A model generated the notes under the pieces. That model worked only from the letters and a program-made list of their open reading frames with translations, made no database searches and was not told where the DNA came from. The position numbers and the translations under genes were made by a program. Positions 44,520 to 51,716 of a stretch of DNA of 64,000 nt are shown here, in pieces. Numbering within the stretch: position 1 is the stretch's first letter; every line of letters begins with the position of its first letter. Source of the DNA: Phycisphaerales bacterium (lineage in GTDB: Bacteria; Planctomycetota; Phycisphaerae; Phycisphaerales; UBA1924); the NCBI GenBank assembly GCA_022843565.1, contig JALHNK010000002.1:1-64000 (forward strand). The letters are read 5' to 3'.

Positions 44520-46046
44520 ATGGAATCGATCAGCGTCTTTGACATTTTTAAGATCGGCGTCGGCCCGTCATCGTCGCACACGATGGGGCCCTGGCGGGCC
44601 GCGCAGCGATTCATCAAGGTGCTCGCCGAGTCCGGCGCGTTCGCCAGCACGGTGCGCGTGCGGACGGAGCTCTTCGGCTCGCTCGCCAAAACCGGGCATG
44701 GGCACGGCACCGACCTTGCGATCATCCTGGGCCTCAGCGGCGAAGACCCCGTGACCTGCGAGGTCAACGGGCTGCACGACCGCGTCAGCGAGGTTGTTCA
44801 GCGCGGGCGGCTGGCGCTGGCGGGGTCTCGGCCGATCGAGTTTGATCGCGACGCGGACCTGGTCTTTCACATGAACCGCGCGCTGCCGTTTCATGCCAAC
44901 GGACTCACATTCACCGCGCTGCTCGAGAACGGCCAGCGCGTCAGCGAGACGTACTACAGCGTTGGCGGCGGCTTTGTTGTTCAAGAGAACGAGAAGGCCA
45001 CCGGCTCGCGGGCCGCGGTGCTGAAGTATCACACCGAGCGCGCCGAGGACATCGTGCGCCACACGCGCGAGCACGCACTGACGATCCCGCAGATGATGCT
45101 CGCCAACGAGCACGCCTGGAATCACGACGAGAACATCACCGCCGGGCTCCTGTTCATCTGGCAGAACATGCTCGCGTGCATCCATCGCGGCTGCCACACC
45201 GACGGCACGCTCCCCGGCGGCCTGAATGTCACGCGGCGGGCCAAGGGCATCCACGATCGCCTCACGGGCTCGCAGGGTCTGGCCGCGATCAAGCGCGTGC
45301 TGGACGGCGCGGACTTCGAGCACGCGCACCCGGTGCGGCGCTCCGGCTCGGGGGCGGAGATCGACCGCTGGTGCGAGGCGATCCGATCCAGCGCGACGGA
45401 CTTCTCCCGCACGCTGCGGTGGGTCAGCACCTTTGCGCTGGCGGTGAACGAAGAGAACGCGGCGTTCGGGCGCGTGGTGACGGCACCGACGAACGGGGCC
45501 GCGGGCGTGATCCCCGCGGTGATGATGTACGCGTGGTGCTTCCTGGACCTGTCGCGCTATCAGGGCGTGCTGCCGGGCACGAGCGTGCGCGAAAGCGCGA
45601 TCATCGATTTCATGTTGACCGCGGGCGAGATCGGCAGTCTGTTCAAGAAAGGCGCGACGATCTCGGCGGCCATGGGCGGGTGCCAGGCGGAGATCGGCGT
45701 GAGCAGCGCGATGGCCGCGGCGGGCCTGACGCAGCTCCTGGGCGGGAGCGTGGGCCAGGTGCTGATGGCGGCTGAAATCGCGATGGAGCACCATCTGGGA
45801 ATGACATGCGACCCGATCGGCGGGCTGGTGCAGGTGCCGTGTATTGAGCGGAACACAATGGGCGCGATGAAGGCGATCACCGCGGCGAACATCGCGCTGG
45901 ACAGCGACCCGACCAAGGCGCGCGTGAGCCTGGACTCGGTGATCAAGACGATGTGGACGACGGCGCAGGACATGCAGACGAAGTACAAAGAAACCAGCGA
46001 GGGCGGGCTGGCGATCCATGTGAGCGTGGGCATCAGCGAGTGCTGA
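44520..46046 (+). CDS. sdaA: L-serine ammonia-lyase (deaminase)
   Basis: 508 residues from the ATG at 44520. Converts L-serine to pyruvate and ammonia with a [4Fe-4S] cluster. The single-chain (fused alpha and beta) type is shown by SISVFDIFKIGVGPSSSHTMGP at the start, NGAAGVIPAV and the Cys ligands in GGCQAEIGVSSAMAAAGL, MTCDPIGGLVQVPC and IERN. It is somewhat longer than the ~455-residue E. coli enzymes. It starts 49 nt after the phosphatase stop without a strong ribosome site. Confidence 0.93.
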   Translation: MESISVFDIFKIGVGPSSSHTMGPWRAAQRFIKVLAESGAFASTVRVRTELFGSLAKTGHGHGTDLAIILGLSGEDPVTCEVNGLHDRVSEVVQRGRLALAGSRPIEFDRDADLVFHMNRALPFHANGLTFTALLENGQRVSETYYSVGGGFVVQENEKATGSRAAVLKYHTERAEDIVRHTREHALTIPQMMLANEHAWNHDENITAGLLFIWQNMLACIHRGCHTDGTLPGGLNVTRRAKGIHDRLTGSQGLAAIKRVLDGADFEHAHPVRRSGSGAEIDRWCEAIRSSATDFSRTLRWVSTFALAVNEENAAFGRVVTAPTNGAAGVIPAVMMYAWCFLDLSRYQGVLPGTSVRESAIIDFMLTAGEIGSLFKKGATISAAMGGCQAEIGVSSAMAAAGLTQLLGGSVGQVLMAAEIAMEHHLGMTCDPIGGLVQVPCIERNTMGAMKAITAANIALDSDPTKARVSLDSVIKTMWTTAQDMQTKYKETSEGGLAIHVSVGISEC

Positions 46047-46137
46047 GCGACCGCGACACCCTGGCCGGCGGTTCGCGCAGCGCGAGCGTGGCGTCTGATC
46101 GGGCGAGCGGTCGAGCGAGACGGCCAGTGGGCGAAGT

Positions 46138-46584
46138 ATGAGCGAGATCGACCTTGAAGCCCCGGAGTACTGCTGCGCGATCCTGCGAGATGCTGCCGCG
46201 CGGTATCTCATCGAGCGCCGTCCGGCCCACTCGATCTATCACGCGCGCCGTCTGACGTGCTTCGGCGGCGCGCGAGAGGCGGGCGAGTCACCCGAGCGGT
46301 GCATCGCACGCGAGCTTGCTGAGGAGCTGGGGTGGGATGAGCAGCGGATCGCGGCGCTGCGGCTGCGCCGGGCGGTGCGGCTGGAGGCACCGTCGCGCCT
46401 GATCGCGTGGTTTTTCGTGGGCGAGGCGGTCGATCCGGCGTGGCCGGTACGGTGTGAGCCGGGGTATGAGGTGGCCTGGATGACCGAGACGGCGCTGCTG
46501 AATCAGCCGTCGCTCTCGAGCTGGCATCGGGCCGCGGTGTGCGCGATGATCGCGGGCGAGGGAACTGCCCGCGTTGCGAAGTAA
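46138..46584 (+). CDS. Nudix hydrolase
   Basis: 148 residues. The Nudix box GX5EX7REUXEEXGU is complete (GAREAGE, SPERCIA, RELAEELGW). Nudix enzymes hydrolyse nucleoside diphosphates linked to another group; the closest look is that of small MutT/NTP pyrophosphohydrolase types, but substrate cannot be told. It begins 91 nt after sdaA on the same strand. Confidence 0.8.
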   Translation: MSEIDLEAPEYCCAILRDAAARYLIERRPAHSIYHARRLTCFGGAREAGESPERCIARELAEELGWDEQRIAALRLRRAVRLEAPSRLIAWFFVGEAVDPAWPVRCEPGYEVAWMTETALLNQPSLSSWHRAAVCAMIAGEGTARVAK

Positions 46585-46668
46585 CAGGGGCGATCGAGCG
46601 GAGTTCGGTGATCGACCGGCTGCGCCGCCGGGCAAAGCGGCGACACCGGGCTGGGCGTTTTGTCGTAA

Positions 46669-46683
46669 CAACAACTATTGTTG
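46669..46683. promoter_or_regulatory. Inverted repeat upstream of the pirin gene
   Basis: CAACAA (46669-46674), CTA, TTGTTG (46678-46683) form a 6-bp inverted repeat in an AT-rich island about 58 nt before the pirin start. It could be an operator for a dimeric regulator. No convincing -35/-10 pair was found around it. Confidence 0.3.
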
Positions 46684-46740
46684 CCGCATCTATATCTCCG
46701 CCGGCGCGTGCCGGCAGACCCGACCACGAAAGGACCACCC

Positions 46741-47442
46741 ATGATCACCGTTCGCCCCAGTTCCGCACGCGGCAGCACCAAGCTCGGCTGGCTCGACTCC
46801 CGCCACACCTTCTCCTTCGGCCGGTTCTACGACCCGGCGTTCGAGGGCTTCGGCGCTCTGCGCGTCATCAATGATGATCGCGTCGGCCCGGGGCGGGGCT
46901 TCTCGCCCCACGATCACCAGAACATGGAGATTCTCTCGTACGTCCTCTCCGGCGGCCTGGCCCATAAGGACTCCACCGGCACAGCCCGCGTCATCGGCCC
47001 GCGCGATGTGCAGCACATGTCCGCCGGGCGCGGCGTGACCCACTCGGAGTTCAATCCCTCACAAACCGAGCCGACGCACTTCTTCCAGATCTGGGTCGTG
47101 CCGAACGCGATCGACGCGACGCCGACGTACAACGAGCTGAAGTACGACCCCGCGGCCCGCGCCGACACGCTCCAGCTCATCGCCTCGCCCGACGGCGCTT
47201 CGGGCAGCATCCGCTGGACCTCAGACACCAAGCTCTACACCGGCGTCTTGCACGAGGGCAAGAGCGTCGCGCTCGATCTGCCGCCCGATCGGCGCGCGTG
47301 GGTCCAAGTGATGCGCGGCGGGATCTCCATCAACGGCATCTCGCTCAGCGAGGGCGACGGAGCCGCGGTCAGCGCCGAGAGCCGCCTGACACTCACGGGC
47401 GGCGCCGGCGAGAGCGACATCCTGATCTTCGATCTGAAGTAA
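46741..47442 (+). CDS. Pirin family protein (bicupin)
   Basis: 233 residues from the ATG at 46741, with AAAGGA upstream. N-terminal cupin metal site: His57 and His59 (SPHDHQNMEI), His101 and Glu103 (GVTHSEFN), the same positions as the quercetinase-like E. coli YhhW. SFGRFYDPAFEGFGALRVIN is the usual pirin opening. The C-terminal half is a second, non-metal cupin. Bacterial pirins have quercetin 2,3-dioxygenase activity or redox-sensing roles. Confidence 0.92.
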   Translation: MITVRPSSARGSTKLGWLDSRHTFSFGRFYDPAFEGFGALRVINDDRVGPGRGFSPHDHQNMEILSYVLSGGLAHKDSTGTARVIGPRDVQHMSAGRGVTHSEFNPSQTEPTHFFQIWVVPNAIDATPTYNELKYDPAARADTLQLIASPDGASGSIRWTSDTKLYTGVLHEGKSVALDLPPDRRAWVQVMRGGISINGISLSEGDGAAVSAESRLTLTGGAGESDILIFDLK

Positions 47443-47589
47443 AGCCCGCCGGTGGCTCGCTTGCACCAACGAGCCCGCACGATTCGCCACTCTCCCCCGC
47501 GCAGCGGGGGAGACGGCGAGTCCGCGAGCCAGCGGGGGGCGTTGGCTCGCGGCGCTGCCCATCCAGTCAACGACCGCTACGCCACACGC

Positions 47590-48309
47590 TCACTCGCCGA
47601 TGAGACTCTCCCACTGCGGTCGCACCGCCGCCCACGTCACTGCGAATCGCTCCCGCATCGCCGTCAGCGAGCTGGGAATAACACGCACACGCGCCACCAC
47701 GCCCATGAAGTTCGTATCCCCGCCCCAGCGCGGCACCGCATGAACATGCAAATGCCCCGGCACGCCCGCGCCCGCGGCGCGCCCCTGATTAATCCCGATG
47801 TTCACCCCCTGACACTCCAGCGTGCGCTCCACAAGATCCGTCGCCAGGTCGGTCAGCATCCAGAGTCGCCGTCGCTGCGGCGCTGAGTAGTCCAACAGTC
47901 GCGCCCGCGGCTCACCGAGCGCCACGAGCAGGTGGCCGTTGGAGTATGGGTACGCGTTGAGCAGCACCATGCCGTGGGGCGATCGGACGATGACGTGGTT
48001 GTCAATGTCCTTCGCCGGCGCGAGCCAGTAGTCTTCAAGAAACGAGCCCGAGGGAGCCTTCGGGCGTTTGTCCGCCTCTGCACGGCGCTCGCTTTCGGAC
48101 AAGGCCTGGAGATAGTCCAATCTCCAGGGAGCTTGCAGCAGAGCCGCGGGACCGACCGGATCCGGCCCGGCCATGCGCGGCAAATCCGGTCGCTCTTCCG
48201 GCGCCGGCGGGCTTGAAGCGGGCCCGCGGGGCGATGAATGTGCGTTCGCCGGCGGCGGAGTGGCCGGAGCGTGCGAGCCTTGCGGGAGCGGATCAGTTGG
48301 CGTTGCCAT
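47590..48309 (-). CDS. HIT family protein (Ap4A-phosphorylase-like)
   Basis: 239 residues. A Pro/Ala-rich N-terminus of ~50 residues leads to a HIT domain with HVIVRSPHGMVLLNAYPYSNGHLLV and the histidine triad HLHVHAVPRW (HxHxH). The layout matches the longer HIT proteins that cleave diadenosine tetraphosphate. It is convergent with the pirin gene. Confidence 0.87.
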   Translation of the reverse strand: MATPTDPLPQGSHAPATPPPANAHSSPRGPASSPPAPEERPDLPRMAGPDPVGPAALLQAPWRLDYLQALSESERRAEADKRPKAPSGSFLEDYWLAPAKDIDNHVIVRSPHGMVLLNAYPYSNGHLLVALGEPRARLLDYSAPQRRRLWMLTDLATDLVERTLECQGVNIGINQGRAAGAGVPGHLHVHAVPRWGGDTNFMGVVARVRVIPSSLTAMRERFAVTWAAVRPQWESLIGE

Positions 48310-48482
48310 AGGGTCATCCTAACACTTGCCGACGATCGCCGGGTGAGCGACGCGAAGTCGCGTGCGGATGGGGGCTCGTGAGGCGAAGCGTGGCGGCGGG
48401 CTCAACTCGGCCGATTCTCGGGCCGATGGATGCAATGAGGCCGTGCGGGCGTTCTGCTCGCCGATCGCAAGGAGGCGTCGCC

Positions 48483-48842
48483 ATGAGCCAGTTGAAGACC
48501 AGTGATGTGCTTGGACAGCGTTCGACCCCGGGGTTCAAGACGGACCAACTTCGGATGGAGCGTCGCAGGATGCCGCGGAACATCGTCGAGTCACGCGTGA
48601 CGGCGGTGTTCACGGGTATGGAAGGGCGCGTGGGCGTGATGCCGCTGGAGATTACCGATAGCTCGGCGACGGGCCTGGGCGCTCGGACGACAACGATGGT
48701 GGAGACGGGAACGAAGGTCATGATTTGTCCGGCGGGTCTGCCCGTGCCGAGCCGTGGTTGCACGGTTGTGCGTTGCATCGCCGGCCCGAACGAGGGCGAG
48801 TACGAGATCGGCCTGAAGTTTGACTCGCGTCGCGCCGCCTGA
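48483..48842 (+). CDS. PilZ-domain protein
   Basis: 119 residues from the ATG at 48483, with AAGGAGG upstream. The cyclic-di-GMP-binding motifs are recognisable: RMERRRMPRN (RxxxR-like) followed by ITDSSATGLGART (D/NxSxxG). It is a single-domain PilZ protein, presumably a c-di-GMP effector in adhesion or motility. No diguanylate cyclase is in this window. Confidence 0.75.
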   Translation: MSQLKTSDVLGQRSTPGFKTDQLRMERRRMPRNIVESRVTAVFTGMEGRVGVMPLEITDSSATGLGARTTTMVETGTKVMICPAGLPVPSRGCTVVRCIAGPNEGEYEIGLKFDSRRAA

Positions 48843-48853
48843 GCACGATCACT

Positions 48854-50044
48854 TCAGCCTGGACGATCCATCGCGCCAGCGCGACGGATCGCGCCGGGTC
48901 CGAATCGCTCAGACACCGCGTCCGCGGCGACATCCGTTCGCTCCGCGCGCGAGCTTGCCGGTGGCGAGCTAAACAGTTCGAGCTGCGCGCCCTCGTCCAG
49001 GCCGCCGAGGCTGACGCCGATGAGGCGCAGCGGCGCGCGATTGGTCCTTCGAAACTCGATGAACAGGGACTCGCACGCGAGCCAGAGCTCGCGCGTGTTG
49101 CTCGTCGGCATCGGGAGCGTCTGCGAGCGCGTCGCGGTCGTGAAGTCGCCGGTGCGGAGCTTCACGGTCACGACCCGGGCGTGGGTGCCTCGTTCACGAA
49201 GGAGCCGACTGGTCTTCTCGACCTGGGCCATGAGCGTGGCTCGAAGAACTTTGTCATCGGCGACGTCTTGGCCGAATGTCCGCTCGCTGCCGATGCTCTT
49301 TCGCTCGCCAGAGACGTGAACGGGCCGGTCGTCGTCGCCTTGAGCCAGCCGCTTCCAGTGCCGGCCCATGTCGCCGAAGTGATGCGCCAGCAGCGCGTCT
49401 TCGGCACTCAGGAGCTGCGCCACCGTGTGAATGCCGAGCGACTGGAGCTTCGTCGCGGTCTTCTGCCCAACGCCCATCAAGACGCCGCAATCCAGCGGCG
49501 CCAGCACCCGCGGCGCGTCGGCCTGCGCGATCTGTCGCACGCCGTCGGGCTTGCCCAGATCGCTGGCGACCTTGGCCAGGAACTTGTTACACGAGATCCC
49601 GACCGTGGCCGGGAGGTTGAGTTGTGAACGAATATCCCGGCGAATCGCCGCGGCGATCGCGGGGCCGCCGCCGGGCTGCAGGCGCTCCAGCCCGGAGCAA
49701 TCAAGGAACGCCTCATCGATGCCCAGAACCTGCACGATCGGCGCGTGGCGCGAGAGAATCTCCATCACTCGCCGGCTCACGTCGCTGTACACCGTCATGC
49801 GGACGGGCTTGACGATCGCGTGGGGGCACAGTCGCAGGGCCTGGGCCATCGGCATCGCGCTGCGGCAGCCGAAGACGCGGGCTTCGTAGGAGGCGGTCGT
49901 CACGACGCCGCGCGAACTGGGCGACTTCGATGCGCCACCAACCAGCACCGGAACCCCCCGCAAATCAGGGTCGTCGCGCTGCTCGACAGACGCGAAGAAC
50001 GCGTCCATGTCGACATGCAAGATCAAGCGGGGTGCTGCGTTCAT
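48854..50044 (-). CDS. dinB: DNA polymerase IV (Y family)
   Basis: 396 residues from the ATG at 50044. Translesion DNA polymerase. Catalytic residues are in HVDMDAFFASVEQ (Asp12) and GIDEAFLDCSG; the palm/finger pattern VPVLVGGASKSPSSRGVV and SYEARVFGCRSAMP is normal. Helix-hairpin-helix and little-finger parts follow (LGIHTVAQLLS, SIGSERTFGQDV). The C-terminus is not a standard beta-clamp-binding peptide that I could pick out. Convergent with PilZ gene, 11 nt apart. Confidence 0.93.
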   Translation of the reverse strand: MNAAPRLILHVDMDAFFASVEQRDDPDLRGVPVLVGGASKSPSSRGVVTTASYEARVFGCRSAMPMAQALRLCPHAIVKPVRMTVYSDVSRRVMEILSRHAPIVQVLGIDEAFLDCSGLERLQPGGGPAIAAAIRRDIRSQLNLPATVGISCNKFLAKVASDLGKPDGVRQIAQADAPRVLAPLDCGVLMGVGQKTATKLQSLGIHTVAQLLSAEDALLAHHFGDMGRHWKRLAQGDDDRPVHVSGERKSIGSERTFGQDVADDKVLRATLMAQVEKTSRLLRERGTHARVVTVKLRTGDFTTATRSQTLPMPTSNTRELWLACESLFIEFRRTNRAPLRLIGVSLGGLDEGAQLELFSSPPASSRAERTDVAADAVSERFGPGAIRRAGAMDRPG

Positions 50045-50148
50045 CGGGGCCTCACGGGCGATCGTGTCGCCGGTGTGATTTGCGTACAGCATACGAACAT
50101 CGCCGCCGCTCGGAAAGCGCAGGCTGCGAAAGTAAAGTTACTCGGTGC

Positions 50149-50177
50149 TTGTCCCAGTCCCTATTGCGGGGTAATGT
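50149..50177 (+). promoter_or_regulatory. Candidate promoter of the small HTH-like gene
   Basis: TTGTCC (50149-50154) and TAATGT (50172-50177) are separated by 17 nt, about 97 nt before the start at 50275. Both hexamers are imperfect. The surrounding 230-nt divergent region is AT-richer than average. Confidence 0.33.
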
Positions 50178-50274
50178 TCCTTCTTCCTTTCGGAAGAGGG
50201 GTTGGGGTCGTTGTCGTCAACATCGCTCATATGTCTTGCGATGTGCCCACCATCTCCACTCTGGAAAGGTCTCC

Positions 50275-50685
50275 ATGGCTCGAACCTCCGCTCTTGCAAA
50301 GTTGTCCATCGCTGAAATCAACAGCGAGATCCGTCGTCGCCAGCGCGGCGTCGGCAAGCTCATGAAGAAGCGCTCGAAGCTGCTGGCGAGCCTCGCCGAG
50401 ATCGATGCCGCGATCGTTGCCGCTGGCGGTAGCGTTCGCGGCGGCGGCGGCCTGACCAAGGCCGGCGGCACGCGCAAGCGCCCCAAGAACGAAATGAGCC
50501 TCGTCGAGTCGCTCCACGCGGTCCTCAAGGGCAAGACGATGTCGGTGACCGACGTCTCCGAAGCCGTGCAGAAGGCCGGTTACCAAACCACCAGCCCCTC
50601 GTTCCGCACGATCGTGAACCAGGCCCTCCTGGCCAACCGGTCGAAGTTCAAGAAGGTCTCGCGCGGCCAGTACACCTCCGTGTGA
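50275..50685 (+). CDS. Small basic protein with C-terminal winged-helix-like domain
   Basis: 136 residues from the ATG at 50275, with AAAGG upstream. The N-terminal ~50 residues are a basic coiled coil (SEIRRRQRGVGKLMKKRS), then a Gly-rich hinge, then a winged-helix-like domain (about 78-136: MSVTDVSEAVQKAGYQTTS, FRTIVNQALL, FKKVSRGQYTSV), resembling HARE-type HTH domains. A DNA-binding, possibly nucleoid-associated role is inferred. Its own promoter and strong terminator suggest a highly expressed single-gene unit. Confidence 0.7.
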   Translation: MARTSALAKLSIAEINSEIRRRQRGVGKLMKKRSKLLASLAEIDAAIVAAGGSVRGGGGLTKAGGTRKRPKNEMSLVESLHAVLKGKTMSVTDVSEAVQKAGYQTTSPSFRTIVNQALLANRSKFKKVSRGQYTSV

Positions 50686-50772
50686 TTGTTCCGCTCGGGC
50701 AACCGATCGCGATGCGACGGGCACGCTTCGCCGCCGCTCGCATCGGGCATCGCCCGCGACGCTTGAAAAACA

Positions 50773-50812
50773 AGGCCCGCGATCCTCGTGATCGCGGGCC
50801 TGTTTCGTTTTC
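50773..50812. terminator. Bidirectional intrinsic terminator
   Basis: A perfect 12-bp stem (AGGCCCGCGATC and its complement, 5-nt loop) ends at 50801. T-rich tracts lie on both sides (GTTTCGTTTT on the plus strand; TTGTTTTTC on the minus strand). It serves the HTH-like gene from the left and the lipoprotein gene from the right. Confidence 0.88.
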
Positions 50813-50942
50813 TGAAGGTGCGACATTCGAGGATCGAAGTCGCCGCGATGCACGCCTGCCCCGCGCGAACTCGCCACGAGAGCGCAGGCGGCCGAATCGC
50901 GCTTTGGCGGCGCGATGAGGCCAGAGGGTACCGGCTCGTTGA

Positions 50943-51215
50943 TCAGCGGATCGGTTCGATGCCCAGGCGCGACGGGCGATCAGTCAGCAGCAGCCGGCCC
51001 ATGTCCGATCGCATCGCCCGCCAGTTGTGGTCAAACGTCTGGAACGCGGCGTTCTCGGCCTGCTCCTCGGTCTGCTGGAGCGTCGCCATCTCCGGCGCGG
51101 GGTTGAAGCGCAGATCGCCAAGCTGCTCCTCTGAGCGAGTCTGGCAACCGCCGGCAAGCAGGAACAGGCCGCCGGTCAGGATCATCGTGCTCATCAAAAC
51201 TCGCTGGCGCTTCAT
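50943..51215 (-). CDS. Small lipoprotein
   Basis: 90 residues from the ATG at 51215, with AAGGAG upstream. A lipoprotein signal peptide ends in LLAGGC (lipobox). The mature part (~68 residues) is polar and helical (PEMATLQQTEEQAENAAF) with no recognised domain. A good promoter lies just upstream and a strong terminator downstream, so it is a well-defined single-gene unit. Function unknown. Confidence 0.78.
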   Translation of the reverse strand: MKRQRVLMSTMILTGGLFLLAGGCQTRSEEQLGDLRFNPAPEMATLQQTEEQAENAAFQTFDHNWRAMRSDMGRLLLTDRPSRLGIEPIR

Positions 51216-51239
51216 TCGGAACTCCTTGGCTGGAAGAGA

Positions 51240-51268
51240 GTTGTAGCGTAAGCCACACTCTACGTCAA
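51240..51268 (-). promoter_or_regulatory. Sigma-70-type promoter of the small lipoprotein gene
   Basis: TTGACG (51268-51263), 17-nt spacer, TACAAC (51245-51240) on the minus strand. Transcription would start about 20 nt before the ATG. Best -35/-10 pair noticed in this window. Confidence 0.65.
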
Positions 51269-51716
51269 GACGGTTTCCGCGGGTGCAGGGCCTCTGGGCA
51301 ACGGGTGAAAAATCGCCCCGCGCCCGGAGAAACCCTCCCGAGCAGGGGCCGAAAGTGATCGCACGGCGCCTCGCCGCCAGTCGCCCGCACGTCCGCCCGG
51401 CGCGATCGTCACGGACCACACCCGCAATCGCCACCCCCCAGCACACACCAAGGCCCACGATCGCCCGACCCATCATCGTGCGAAGCGCCAGCCGCGGACC
51501 GCGCCGCGAGTTCTCATGCTGGCAAAGCGCCCGCGCTGGCCGCGCCGGGCCAGTGGATCAACCGGGGTCCATCGCGCAAAGTGCCGAACACTCGGCCAAG
51601 GTTGCGTTGTTCCGAGCGCGCCGCGGAACCCCGCAGAGCGGCGGGGCGAATAGCCGGACACTCCGGCGGCAAAGATTGCCTCGTGCGTCAACGCCGCCGC
51701 GCCCACGGAGCCCACG
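51269..51716. other. Intergenic region upstream of the tandem dockerin paralogues
   Basis: About 450 nt of GC-rich sequence without a credible gene. The last ~26 nt before the start at 51717 (including a GGAG site) are related to the 26 nt before the start of the second paralogue at 54593, with four differences. Confidence 0.4.

Noticed and set aside
44568-46211. Long open frame on the minus strand opposite sdaA
   Set aside because: sdaA on the other strand has complete family motifs; this frame has none.
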